In this document: one piece after another, positions 30,179-41,721 of the stretch | Layout of the letters: each line of letters starts with the position of its first letter | Position numbering within the stretch: the first letter of the stretch is position 1 | Assembly: GCF_052857255.1 (NCBI RefSeq) | Contig: NC_135505.1 | Span: 42,218,520-42,282,519, forward strand | Origin: Amblyomma americanum | Taxonomy: Eukaryota > Arthropoda > Arachnida > Ixodida > Ixodidae | Reading direction: 5' to 3' | DNA: 64,000 nt | The notes under the pieces: model-generated | Told to the model about the DNA's origin: nothing | The model's input: the letters and a program-made list of their open reading frames with translations, nothing else | Database searches by the model: none | Position numbers and translations under genes: made by a program

Positions 30179-30566
30179 TTGCTTGTACCTCTCCTATGCA
30201 TGTCCTTGTTTATATGTATTGCACACATAAAAAAGGACGACAATGGTACACATCAAGCGCTTGTTGTATATCCTTCTCGTCCTTGTTTACATGTGCGCAG
30301 CACCCTTTGTTCATGACTGACCGACTCGCCCAACAATGCATTCTCTTAAGTACTGGATAATGTTTATTGTATAGCATGTGCAACCTCAGCAGGTATTTTC
30401 ACCCGTAGGTGCTCTGTGATTTGAGTAGGCAAGTTTCCACTGCATTTCATGCGCAGTATGTGTGATGCGTTTTGACAGCGATATAACGTTTCTGTGATAC
30501 GTTTTGACTGATGTTTTTGAATGTGATGCATTTTGACTGTGATGTGTTCTGACTGTGATATGTTTT

Positions 30567-30801
30567 CCTTTGGCTTGTGGGAGTTTAACGTCCCAAAGCG
30601 TCCCAGGTTATGAGGGATGCTGCAGTGAAAGGCGACGGAAATTTCGACCGCCTGGGGTTCTTTAACGTGCACTGACATCGCAGAGTACACAGGCCTCTAG
30701 GTTTTCGCCTCCATTCAAATTCAACTGCCGCCGCCGGGATTGAACCCACGTCTTTCGGGTCAGCAGCCGAGCGCTATAACCACTGAGCCACCGCGGCGGC
30801 T
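30567..30801 (-). mobile_element. Ruka-like SINE
   Basis: Same family as the copy in the first LTR. The 13-bp duplication TGTGATATGTTTT lies at 30554-30566 and 30802-30814. Minus orientation. Confidence 0.92.
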
Positions 30802-31029
30802 TGTGATATGTTTTGAGAGTAAAATAAGCTACTTACGTGCGATAGGGTTCACAGCTTGCTTGGCCCAGCATTGCCATGAAATATGCTTCCTTTAAAGAAA
30901 AGATATGCAGTGAGTTGGGTGGGAAGCATGTGTCAATACTAGCATACTTAATTACCCTTACTGCTAGTGTGCATACATAAAATAAAATATTTCACTGAAA
31001 GATAGTTCGAAGTTTTTGTTTGCTCCCAT

Positions 31030-31830
31030 GTATTCATTGCCGCCTGAGAAATTATTCTCCTCGCGTAACGGGGTATGGTAAATTTAGAATCACTTAGTAT
31101 AGTATCCGCGTTCATGATAATGATGGCAAGGGCGATAGACTGCCTGTTCTGCCGTTTCTGAGGCTCGTTTTAGTAGTGCCGGAGACTATCAGTCTGCCTG
31201 GCGTGTTCTCCGCTGATGGTGCGAACGCTTGTTTCTGTGGGTTTTCTGCGGCATCTGCATATAGCACGTGTTCATGTTAGCTGTACATTTTGTGTAGAGT
31301 AGCTTTCCTTCTCTCATCGTGGTGAGCAGATATTCTTAGGTAGTGGCGCGACTAGTATTGCCTGAGCGATGCGTTTAGGCATTTGTGTCCTGATGTCTAG
31401 TGGTGGCAGCTTGATGCCTATTCTTAGGCGATGAAATATGGCCTTTCCTGCTTTGGTGCGGGAAAGCTGACCTCATTGCATTGTGAAGTGTGCTTCCTTA
31501 ATCTCATCTAGGGTGTTGTGTACTCCTAGGCCCAGCAGTATGTCGGTGGAGGTATGCTTCGGTAGCCTTAACACAACCTTGTATGCGTGTCTAATTATAC
31601 CGTCTAGTTTGGCTTTATCAGTGCTGACTAATTTCAGGTATGGGAGTGCGCACTGAAGCCTGCTTAGTACAAATGCTTGTACTGTTCTGCACAGTTCTTT
31701 CTCCTTCACTCGTGTCCTTTGGTTAGCAATTTGTCTTATTAGTCTTACTGTCATGTTTGCAGTTGTCTTTATTCTTAATAATGTCTCTTGTCCTTCCTGT
31801 TTGAAGGAAGAGTCCAAGGATTCTTATAGT
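31030..31830 (-). pseudogene. I-clade LINE ORF2 fragment: RT end and RNase H remains
   Basis: From 31817 leftwards: …TVRLIRQIANQRTRVKEKEL…LQCALPYLKL…AKLDGIIRHAYKVVLRLP…, the post-RT region of I-type LINEs. A TGA follows near 31472, then the frame continues (LSRTKAGKAIFHRLRIGIKL), and further left, across frameshifts, come VLYADAAE and LSDSK, which are remnants of the RNase H domain found in the I clade. Broken by stops and frameshifts. Confidence 0.75.
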
Positions 31831-31984
31831 TTGAACTTGGTTTACAGGAAGCCCTTCCTCCCAGATGATGAGACGGATGTTTGTAATTTCTGTAATTTCT
31901 GGCTCGACGGCCTCGTGGTGTGTCTCTGATTCGCTGCTTTACCAGTCAGGTCCTCTATTATTTGAGGACAACGTTACCTAATGC

Positions 31985-32735
31985 ACCAAAACACACCAAA
32001 ACAAACTAAGCTATTAATGTACAAATCCTTAATTCGTCCCGCACCTGAATACGCATCTCCCATCTGGAATAATCATTAACAATGTGAAATTATTCAAACT
32101 GAGACCGTCCACAGGAAAGCCATCAGGTTCATATACCGTCAATCTGATCGGCATTTTTCACCTTCTTGTGCCTTGTCTGCTTTTAATCTAACCCCCTTGT
32201 CCGTTCACCGTCATGTTGATTCACTGCAGTTCTTGCACTGCATCGTCAATTCACTTCATCAAGTCACAACTAGCGTTTATCTTGCAGGATATTCTCCGAT
32301 CACCCAGAGTAGTCATCACAGCCTTAATGTTGAGCCGTGCTTTGCCCGTACTAATTATTTCAAACACAGCTTTTCTCCTGGCAAGGTGATGGTTCGGGCT
32401 AGTGGGTATGCGTTATGATCCATAGCGCATACATCGGAACTTAATTCCTGGCATAACGCGGTCTCTTCCATTGAAGCAATTTTTAACAGCGATCGGTGCC
32501 ACATGATGTTTCCTTTTGTGTTGTGTTCATTGTGCATTGTATGAATTTATTAGTTACAGCCTATCACATTGTTTGCACTATGTATTCAAACATGTTAGGT
32601 GCAATCTTTTGTGTGCGTGCGTGTGTAGTTTTTGTTGTATGTAGCCGTTTTTACACGAATTGTTAACCCCACTCCTGCAATAGCCCCAATAAAGGTTGCA
32701 CTATGTGAAAATAAATAAATAAATAAAATTTTACA
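31985..32735 (+). pseudogene. CR1-like LINE 3' fragment
   Basis: Reads LLMYKSLIRPAPEYASPIWN, then (after a frameshift) …VHRKAIRFIYRQ…, LSVHRHVDSLQFLHCIVNSL and NYFKHSFSP, the RT thumb and C-terminal tail of CR1/L2-type ORF2. About 60 bases near 32385-32440 look foreign and contain inverted AACGCATAC/GCGCATAC pieces. The element ends in AAATAAATAAATAAA near 32710-32730. Confidence 0.75.
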
Positions 32736-32927
32736 GCTCGTTGCAGTGTGTCCTCTATCTGGCCATTGCTGCCAGTTTTCGTTCATAAAATGATATCATC
32801 TGCATAGTATATGCGTTGCAGCCACGGGAGAGCAGCTAATTTAGGAGGAATTTAGATTAGGTGGCGTTGTCAGTTTGCCTAGATATGCATGTTGAGATGC
32901 TTTCACCACGCATTTCACCTCAGGATT
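32736..32927. other. Short spacer between LINE fragment and transposase gene
   Basis: Nothing recognised. It lies downstream of the HARBI1-like stop codon. Confidence 0.4.
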
Positions 32928-33189
32928 TCAATGAATTAAGTTGCACTCACAGTGAGAAAAGTGCTGTTGCACAAGAGCACTGCGGACTGCACTGCCATCG
33001 TCGTTTCCACAGTTTGGCACAGCCGCAACTTCTGATAGCCCCTGGCACGCTTCGTCACAGTGGCATGCATACTTTTTAGCCACATTGTGCAGCACACAGC
33101 ACGCCACAATGATGGCAAGGCATCGGTCTGAAGCCATCCGCAGCTCTGCATGCAGGCAGTGGGATCTTCTTTTCAGCTGCCCTATGGTC

Positions 33190-34091
33190 CTGTAACAGAA
33201 GATTGCGGCAGTGCTCTTGTACCACCGCTAATTGAGCGACGTGTCCTGAGACACTACATAAATCTGGCCACTTCGGTCATTGAATGGAAGCCTTATGAAG
33301 GACATCAAGTGCAATTATCTGTTGTGCAGATCAAGGTATACCGAGTTTTATTTTTCCTTGTTTATATAACGGCAGAAAATGAGGGCACTCTGAGAGGTCT
33401 GGTGACTGATTGGGCAGGCTCGTGCAGAATCACGACATAGAGCCGGAGGATGGAACAGGCAAAAAATGATGGGTCGGCGCTCATTCTCTTGTTCACCTGT
33501 CCCATCCTTTGTGTTGGTTGCCATGAGTTTGAATGAGGACAACACTGGAATAAACACATACAGCAAGTAGGAGGAACACAGCCTTAGTGCTGACTGCACA
33601 GTTTTCGTGTTCATGAAAAGATGTACTAATATGAAGCCTTTGTGAATGCTTCGGGCTATAACCTCACGCCGTACTTTACTGATTCATGTTTTATCATGCG
33701 CAATTATAATGTCATGTGAATCAACAAATGACTAAACAAAAGCTTTAAAAATGTGGCAGTACAGTTACACCAATTCAAAAGTCGCCACTTGCACTGTGAC
33801 AAAATGATGAATGTCAACCACTGTACCTAAACAGCAGAAAAATAACTTGGGAGGTAACTGAAGGCTATGAGCAATTGAACTGTACAAATGACTTTGTGCG
33901 GACATTTTTTTCTGGTGAATCTTCCAACGCACTCATACCATTGCATGATTTTAACATAACGATATAATCATAAAATGCCTAGCAACGTCGCGGCACGGGC
34001 TTCTCATTATTTCATTTATGCGCACGGTGCACTGGGAAAGGCAAAACCGACAGGCAAGAGTTTCTCGTATGCTGACTGCGCGTTGACGAAC
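33190..34091 (-). other. Intron 2 of the HARBI1-like gene
   Basis: 902 bp, donor AAAG/GTTCGT at 34091 and acceptor CTGTTACAG ending at 33190. Splicing turns an apparent early stop into a continuous transposase fold. No other gene is seen within it. Confidence 0.8.
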
Positions 34092-34511
34092 CTTTCCACC
34101 ACTGCCCTCGTAGTGCCGTGCGCTGCATTGTAGCGCCTCTTCCCAGGAGTGTCTGGCGTCCGGAATGGGGTCATCAGCCATGGCTTGCACGGGTACCCGC
34201 TGTCTCCCAACAGCAGGCCGGTGTACAATCCCCTGTCAAAGCGTTCGGCAAGGGTGCTGTTGGCAAGCGCCCGCGCGTCGTTCGTTCCACCTGCCCACTT
34301 GGCGACGACGTCGAGGATCCGGCAGTTAGCGTCGTCTACGAGCTGAACGTTGATGGAGTGGTAAAAATGCCTGTTGACGAAGGCCTCCTCGTTCAGCCCG
34401 GGTGCCTTGATCCTCACGTGCGTGCCGTCTATTGAGCCCACCACGCAGGGGAAGCCGCCCAGAGCGTAGAAGCTGCCCTGCAGCTCAGCCAGTTCGTTCG
34501 CCGAGGGCCAG

Positions 34512-35032
34512 CTGGAAAATACAGAACACAAGTAACTGTTGTTCCATATCGATGTCATGCGGGATCACACTGTCACACTTGAGGGCACTTCCGAGCCTTC
34601 CTACACAAAAACTTCTAGCTCTAGCGCAAAAATCCCACGGCACCGCAGGCGAAAAGTAACCCACCGCTGGGAACACGATAAACTGCGCAGTTGCTGCCCA
34701 AAACGCGATTTTCGCCCCTCCGTCTTGCGATCGCAACGTTAACAATTTTGTGCAGTGTGCAACAATGCTCTGTGCAAGTGGTCATGTTACATCGTTTCTT
34801 TACACTGTGCGCTGCTTGTTTTCTTGCAACCAAAAGCGATAACTGCTATCGAGCGTTTCTTCCGTACTTTTCCGTGCCGCAATTTCCTTGCGAAAGCGCC
34901 TGCATAGAGGCGCCTGCCTGGCTAGGAAGCAGAGGCAGCCGCTGCACACGGCGTCGTAGAAGCAGGCTGTAGGGAGCCGAAACGCGTGCAATAAAGCTAG
35001 AAAAAATCGCGAAGGGTTAAAGCGAGGCTTAC
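34512..35032 (-). other. Intron 1 of the HARBI1-like gene
   Basis: 521 bp, donor CACG/GTAAGC and acceptor TATTTTCCAG. The split codon CG|C gives Arg. Confidence 0.8.
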
Positions 35033-35400
35033 CGTGTACAAGCGGCGCTGTGGTGGACGAGGGCAAGAGCAACTCGCCGAACGGTGCGGCTGGCAGTCGA
35101 CTCGTGCACGTTGAGCGTATCTCCGGCCGTGATCACAAAGCCGCCGGTGGCGAAGAACTTCAGCGCGACCAACACTTGCTGCTCAACACTCAAAGCGTAG
35201 CTCCGGCAGGTTGGATGCTCGAGGTCGTCGCGCAGCAGCTCGGCGAGGTACGCGATGCCAGCACTGCCAAACCGAAATCGCCTTCGCAGCTCGCCCTAGT
35301 CGAAAATTTCGAAAATGTTGGTCCGGTCCCGGAACACACGTTCAGGACGCAACAGGCGCTCGGCGAGCATCTCGAGGCGGACCAAACGCAAGACAGACAT

Positions 35401-35757
35401 GTTGGATATGGCTGGAGAAGATTGAGACTAGACTGCTCGACTGCAGCTTGGGTTCCAACCTTTGTCCAAACTTCATTCTAGTCTACTTCCAGTCTACTTT
35501 CTTTCGTGCAAGCAACTTGTCGGCTAGGGAAGATTAAGCCTCCAATGAGTTACGATTTAGCATGAAGACTAGATTAAGCCTGGACTAAAAAGTTTTGTGC
35601 AAGTGGCCCCTGGTCGTGGCTCGTGCAGCCACGGCTGGGCAGTTCTGTTCTGGTGTCAGCTCGTAGCAGTTATCTCGTTTCCTTCGCCCCTGAGGCGTTA
35701 AGCCTACAAAGTCATTTTCTGAATGTGACATTAAACACAAAATGACATTTCATCATC
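35401..35757. other. Probable Harbinger sub-terminal region and spacer
   Basis: Contains repeated CTAGTCT/AGACTAG and GATTAAGCCT motifs up to …TTTTGTGCAAGTGGCCCC (about 35590-35609), which looks like an element end. No inverted partner was found near the Myb-like gene, so the termini are not proven. Confidence 0.4.
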
Positions 35758-36800
35758 AATTCTAACCTCACAAAGAAGACATCGCTGAACTCTCAACAAA
35801 TTTAAGGTGATTCTGAAAAAAAAATGATGTTCAAAAATGCTCCGTGCTATGTTCGGTGCGTGGGAGCCACGTCAGTGAGGAACCTCTCAAACCGGTTGCT
35901 GGGTAGAGACTGGTTTATTGCAAGGGCAAGGAAGAGGGAGCGGGAGATGGGGACGAGCAAGAGAGAGGGAGACGTTAACGAGTCGCAGGTGGTCAGCGGG
36001 GTGAATGACCTCCTCGGTCTGCCCGAAGGGGGCATGGCAGATGGAGCGGCCGGGCGACGCCCAACAATGCCGTACACAACACTCCGCATGATTCCAATCT
36101 TTAGAGAGTTGTGTGTGTGAGTGGTCAGGATATGGAAGGTAGGTGATGGCAACTGTGTGCATACTTGTTCGTGCACGTGCTTCGTGATTTATGGCTATTT
36201 TGTCTTTATTTTTAATTCGGTGCGTTGTCAAGGGCAAGCGTTTTCTGGCATGCATGCCAGCCGCAACCAGGGTCGTCGAGAGCACCTGTACATTTTGTTT
36301 ATTTAGAACATCAATTTAGGGGCTCTGCGCTTTCTTTTTTTTAAAAAGGGGCCGGATTGGTTTGGTTTATGGGGTTTATCCAAAAGCGACTCAGGCTATG
36401 AGAGACGCCGTAGTGAAAGGCTCCGGGAATTTCGACCACCTGGGGTTCATTAACGTGCACTGACATCACACAGTATACGGGCATCTAGAATTTCACCTCC
36501 CTCGAAATTCGACCGCCGCGGCCGGAATCGAACCCGCGTATACCATGCCAGCAGCCGAGCGCCATAACCGCTCAGCCACTGCGGCGGCTAAAAAAAGGGG
36601 GGGGGGGGGGGGGGGCGGAGTGGTCGCAATTTTAACAAGAAGTAACTAGTAACGTGACACCGCACATTATAGAAAAATGTTAACGTAAGCACGTCACCCG
36701 TGATAGTTCTGAAATGGTAACTCGTACGTTACTAAGTTACCGAAAAAAGTAACGCGTTACCGGTAACGCCGTTAGTTTTAACGCGTTATTGCCAACACTG
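35758..36800. mobile_element. hAT-type element, copy C, left-truncated
   Basis: Matches copy A from CCTCACAAAGAAGACAT (about 35765) to the right end GTTATTGCCAACACTG at 36800, including the sub-terminal GTAACG repeats. Interrupted by a SINE at 36353-36588. The left terminus is missing. Confidence 0.8.
36353..36588 (-). mobile_element. Ruka-like SINE in hAT copy C
   Basis: Same family as at 5115, more diverged (B-box GGTTCGATTCC). It is flanked by imperfect TAAAAAGGGG-type repeats (left about 36342-36352, right about 36589-36600). It must be younger than the hAT copy. Confidence 0.85.
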
Positions 36801-36975
36801 CATGATTCCCTCGCCGCAGAAAAGCTCTTTGTAGAAGGAAAAAAGCCCCTTCAATTATCACCCGTCCAAAACCCGAATAATTGTTGAAAATGCCTTTGAG
36901 AGAAAGAAAGTCCGCTTTCGAAACGCCATGAAAAGGATAGAGGGCGAGATCAGGCATTCGCCTGTTATTATTAAT

Positions 36976-37279
36976 AATTGGTTTTGGAGGGAAAAGAAAT
37001 GGCGCAGTATCTGTCTCATATATCGTTGGACACCTGAACCGCGCCGTAAGGGAAGGGTAAAGGAGAGAGTGAAAGAAGAAAGGAAGAGAGAGGTGCCGTA
37101 GTGGAGGGCTCAGGAATAATTTCGACCACCTGGGGATCTTTAACGTGCACTGACATCGCACAGCACACAGCGCCTTAGCGTTTTTCCTCCATAAAGACGC
37201 AGCCGCCGCGGTCGGGTTCGAACCCGGGAACTCCGGATCAGTAGTCGAGCGCCCTAACCACTGAGCCACCGCGGCGGGG
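36976..37279 (-). mobile_element. Ruka-like SINE, long form
   Basis: Closely matches the copy at 14678. Probable duplication CGCCTGT(T/G)(A/T)TTATT at 36960-36974 and 37280-37294 (imperfect). Minus orientation. Confidence 0.88.
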
Positions 37280-39300
37280 CGCCTGTGTTTATTAGAGCCT
37301 GCTGCACTCTCAACAACATATGTGAACACTTTTTGCCTAGCTACAGCAGCAATGGCTGGATGAGGTTTGTCAGCATGACAGAGCTTTTTAGCAACCTGCT
37401 CATACTACGCAGTTCGAACTTGATAGCAGGGCTATTGTTCGGGCACCTTTATACATAACTTTCGGCAGCTGCAGTAGAAGTGCACTGAACATGACGAAGA
37501 GTGCTGCCCATGTTTTCTACCTCTAAGCAGCATACCTAATCCGAGGCAGCATTTGATGCCAATGTGGGACTGAAGCAGGTCTAGTTCTGTGTCTTTCTAC
37601 CTTCCACTGCAAACTTTCCTGAAGGAGTGGTTTTCTTGTACAAACGAACTCAGAAGAATGGGTTACCCCAGTCACGTACACATCTTAACCTTGATGGCTG
37701 AACAGCCAGGTTAACTAACTGACTTCAGTGTGGTTTCCCAACTGATTTCGTTGGTGTGAGAAGCACTCCTTTAGAGTGATTTCTGACGTGGCTCCGTCTG
37801 GACATTGGTAACCTCGTGCAGCACACAAGACCTCATATGGATATAGGTTCTTTTGCCCTTGCCTTTTCTGCTGCTCTTTTTGTCGTTGTATTGTTAGACT
37901 TGCACAGCTGTCAGTACTGTATCGCAACAACTGCTTTTTGCCTTTCACGTAGCCTATGGCCCAACAGTAGCATATACATGAATGCAAGCTGAGATTTCTA
38001 CATTTTATAAGTTGAGGAAATCCTTCAGCACCTGAACGAGGTCTTCTTCTGCCTTCACCTGTCGCTAATGGAGCTGAATCTCTTTTACTCTGTATTCCTT
38101 TATGAAATTGCCGCAGGAGACGCTGCTCCTAAAGCAGAGATTGCTGATGGCATCCTCGAACACGCTCACCGGTGCGCACAGGGGCGTCTTGGTGCGCACC
38201 CGCCTTCCTCGATCACCGGAAGCGAACCCTGACGGGTCAGTTTTTCGTTGCCCCGACTGGCACCAAGAAAATCGATGGTTCGCAAGGGTGCAATCCCGAC
38301 AAGCATTGCGGGACGCGTGCTGCGGAGAAGCCGCTTTGCCCGTTCTGTTTTGCTCGTACTCGTGTCCGCGCGCAGTCTAACGCAATGGAGCAGAGAATAC
38401 GGATGGTTGCCGCCATTGATGAACTGCTTTCAAGTTCTTGTCAGAGCGAAAATGGAATAAAAAACGATGGGGGCGGAGTTCGCAGCTTGGCCAGTTACCA
38501 GACTTTGTGACAGCAGTACGTGTGGCCGGTGTTTAGAGTCAAATGCGCGTTCAGAAGAAAGGCGGCTCAAAAAACAAAAACGCGCTTTCGTAGCGGCGGA
38601 GGGAAACGCGCGCATCGAGCACGGTGTATGAATAACATCGTGGCATCGAGTCACCCTGAAGGCGGCGCTGCATGCACGCCCCAGCGTGGGGTGGGGGTGG
38701 GAGTGTGGGGGGGGGGTGCCTCTTGTCCTCGACGTTGACCCTGGCTGGGGCGCCACCGCCGCGGTGTGCAGGGAGCCGCGTTGGCTTCTGGGCGCACCCT
38801 GTGCGAGGTGATCGAAGATGCTATGAGTGTCTTGCGCTGCTGAGATTGGTCAATTCCGCTTGCGCTGCTGGTGGCTAGTACTAGCCAAAACTGTGGCAGT
38901 GTTTGCTGCGCCCCACAAGTGTGGTTGTGGCTCTGGTACAGAGTCTCCTGCAGCAGCATATGTGCCAGGTCCATCAGCCGCTACTTCAAGCTCAAATGAG
39001 CTTTCCAATATATCTCCATGCGAGAGATAATATGTATAAAGAGGGCTTGAAACAACGAAGAAACATGAACAGAAGCATTCAAAACTGTTGGTGATATATT
39101 AGGGCAACATTCCACGCAGCAGAAACTTCATGATAAAGCACTTGCTCGCAAAGAAATTGAACAAATAACCATCAAGTTATGCTTTTTTTCAATGCTCTGT
39201 TGAGTGTTGTCTACAAAAACCATATTTATGTTTACAGTCGTAATTAATCCACCTTTTTTGTGCCGTCACAAGAGCGTTGCAACTGAAATGAGCCTTTGTC
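37280..39300. other. No recognised gene
   Basis: An acceptor-like TTGCCGCAG near 38117 precedes a stretch open for about 40 codons (GDAAPKAEIADGILEHAHRC…), and other short frames occur to 38510. I do not recognise any of them. GC-rich sequence with G runs lies at 38690-38760. Confidence 0.35.
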
Positions 39301-39307
39301 CGTTATC

Positions 39308-39505
39308 AGAGGTGGGCAACCTCTTGAGGCCAACCTCAACCTCAAAATTACCTCAACCTCTCGTCGTGAGGTGAGGTTGAGGCGAGGTCGGTGATGGTCC
39401 GAAATTTTGTGGGTTCAGTCATCAAATCAGACCTCAACTTCGCACGTGAGATTTAGGTTGAGTGAGGTCAACATTCACTGAAGTCGAAATTTTGAGGTCG
39501 AGACT
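39308..39505. repeat. Tract of ACCTCAA/TTGAGGT repeats, possible hAT end
   Basis: Begins CAGAGGTGGGCAACC, a start common in hAT elements, followed by many inverted ACCTCAACC and GGTTGAGG motifs to about 39505. No opposite terminus identified. Confidence 0.5.
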
Positions 39506-40455
39506 TTTTGCACTTTCCACGCCTTACTTCGACGAGTGCCGATTCCGAAGCGGAGTTGGAGCGCACAACCGCAGTGTTCAAGCAATGACGCTTGGTGTTC
39601 GGTTTCCCCTGTTTGGGCAACCGGATGCCGCAGTCCGCTCTTAGCTCTCGGTGCTACGCCGTAATATTCGTTCAGCCCGGGCCTACAGGAGGACGCAACC
39701 CCCTGGTCTTGCTGGAAGGAGTGCTGCTGTCAGGGCGCGCCTCTCCCCCTCCCCCTTCCTCCGCTTGGGTAGCAGCCGTAGGTGCCTCCCAGTCGGCCCA
39801 ATCTCCCGGGAGCGGGAAAAGCTTATAACTCACGCTGACCCGCGGTAGCTTTGTCTCATACCGCAAAGAAATAAGTTGAGTCCAACAGGCACGCCGAAAA
39901 TTCGTCGTAGGGGGGATGGCCAAACGAAAGATTGCTTCGTGTTCATGCTCGCTGCCGACGCTGACGTCATGGCTCTTGCTTTAAAGTAGAGTAAATGAAT
40001 CCTGCTCTACATTACACGGTGACCTAACAGAAACTGGAGCAGCCGGCACAGGTGAGAGGTTGTGTTTCCTAACAAGGACACATGCTGATTTGATGAAAAA
40101 GAACGAAGACAGAAAAACCTGTATAACACTGTAGAAGGTTTTGATCGGTGTATTCCCCTTTTGAATCTCACAGTGTACTTTTGTATAATCCTCTTCCGTA
40201 ATTCAAGCGGGTGCAAAATATAATTTCACTTTTATATCCCTCCAGATAACCTTTTGGTTGTCTGGAAGGAAACGCAGCGGCACGGGGCGACCGTACCATC
40301 ATAGCTGCGTTATAGCAGTAAATATGCAAAACTATAATGAATGTATGATAATGTGGTAGCTGTTTGCTTTTATTTTTTTAATGAAGACGTGTGAACTGAA
40401 CTGATTACGTAATGGCGCTCTGCTGCTGAGCAGATGTTTCAAACTTTCTAATACG
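39506..40455. other. No recognised gene
   Basis: Mixed composition, short open frames only, no family recognised. It is the target of the LTR element that follows. Confidence 0.4.
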
Positions 40456-40460
40456 ACGTG

Positions 40461-41286
40461 AGTCACGATATTGATTTTCCCTCTCTCTCTTGTGCGATGT
40501 TGTTGTTGCATCCAGATGTTGACGTGGAGTGGTAGAGGGCGGGTCTCGTGAGTGACCCGGGGGACGTACTTCGCGACTGGTGAGTTTGAGACAGGCGTGC
40601 AGGTCTTCAGACGTTGGCACTTGGAAAGGCTTTCCTCAAAGAAATTATTTATTACAATATTTACAAAACTTATTTACATATGCCGACAGATTTCGGCCTC
40701 TCCACTTTAACTAAAAAAAGGCAAAACTTTAACATTCTCGCGACTCCGGACCACCGTCGGCCACCACACGGCCAACCCGCCCGGCCGCCGCTCAAGCAAC
40801 TCGCTTCTCCAACTCTGCGACCCCGGGACCACCACCGGCCGCACACGACCGATCTGTCCGGCTGCCACCAACCAACCTCTCGCGCTCTCCTTAGCGCGCA
40901 CCCATCTCCTTGTCCTCCCGCCAAAACTACACTCTCAGCCATTAGGTGACTTTCCCGCAACATTTCGGACGCAACATATCACAACACAAAAGAAAAGCAC
41001 ACAATATAAAACACACGCCTTGCAACACAAAAGAAAAGCACAAAATATCGAACACACGGCTCACTGCAAGCTGCTGTGGCTAACTGGAAAAATGCCACAA
41101 CGAGCAGAGAGAATCCCTTTACGACACATGCGTCTCGGACCATTCCCCCTCGCTTAGGCCGAGGCTCCCGAAACTCACGCGCGACACCGCCCTGAGAGCC
41201 TCTCCCTTTAGTCCGCGCGTTCCCCTGCTCCCCTTCGGCGGCCCTCCACACGCCTTACCACGACATACGCCAGCTGCGTCGTGATA
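40461..41286 (-). repeat. 3' LTR of the gag-only element
   Basis: Begins (minus strand) TATCACGACGC, where the 5' LTR has TGTCACGACGC, and ends …TATCGTGACT. Preceded by the purine tract AGAAGAGGGGAGG (41287-41299). Confidence 0.88.
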
Positions 41287-41721
41287 CCTCCCCTCTTCTT
41301 CTCCATTCTCCCCCCCCCCCCCATTTTTTTTGCAAGTTCGAAAAAAAAACAAGCTTTCCCCCTAGGCTGGCTCAGGATGCCACTCCTCTCTCCAGTGCGA
41401 GAATGCACTAAATCTTCCCCTCGAGATTCACCCAGAAAAAGAATACAGGCATGCAAGTACATGAAAGCAAGGTACACTGCTACACACCACACTGTAGGCC
41501 ACAGGATGGCATATTTAAAGTTAAGGCAGAGTATACACGAAGCATGCATAAAAATAAACAAAAAAGCAACAACAGTCCACCGAGGCGAGCCTCGAACATC
41601 GCTGCTCGCATGCTCAGTGCTCAGGGGTTCCTTCTGCTTCACCAGTTCGCTATAGTCCTTCACTGTCCTATAGTCCTTTGCTATAGTCCTGGCACCGAAT
41701 TTCATCTCTGTGAGGGGTTAC

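Larger units (their letters stand above)
29611..30392. repeat. 130-bp duplication around an inverted SINE pair
   Basis: Sequence at 29611-29740 (CTTGTACCTCTCCTATGCAT… to …AGCATGTGCAAC) recurs at about 30182-30392, where the second copy has about 70 extra bases. Between them lie two SINEs of a second tRNA-derived family in opposite orientation. Confidence 0.85.
32928..35400 (-). pseudogene. HARBI1-like: HARBI1-like Harbinger transposase, three exons, one nonsense codon
   Basis: Exons on the minus strand are 35400-35033, 34511-34092 and 33189-32928. The introns (34512-35032 and 33190-34091) have GT…AG ends, and phases match across both joins. The spliced length is 349 residues, the usual size of HARBI1 proteins. 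The DDE_4 catalytic triad is present: D151 in SIDGTH, D226 in GDSGYP, and E262 in VVERT, the last only when exons 2 and 3 are joined. The C-terminal ends with the family's IIVACCVLHN motif. Codon 35 (35296-35298) is TAG where a Glu codon is expected. This is the only damage seen, so the copy is newly dead, polymorphic, or misread. It cuts and inserts Harbinger DNA with a Myb-like partner. Confidence 0.88.

Noticed and set aside
34118..34435. 105-codon plus-strand frame over the transposase
   Set aside because: Antisense shadow of HARBI1-like exon 2, whose splice sites, motifs and catalytic residues lie on the minus strand.
38172..38510. 112-codon frame with a CPFC motif
   Set aside because: No further zinc ligands, no homology recognised and two other overlapping frames of similar length; not reported as a gene.
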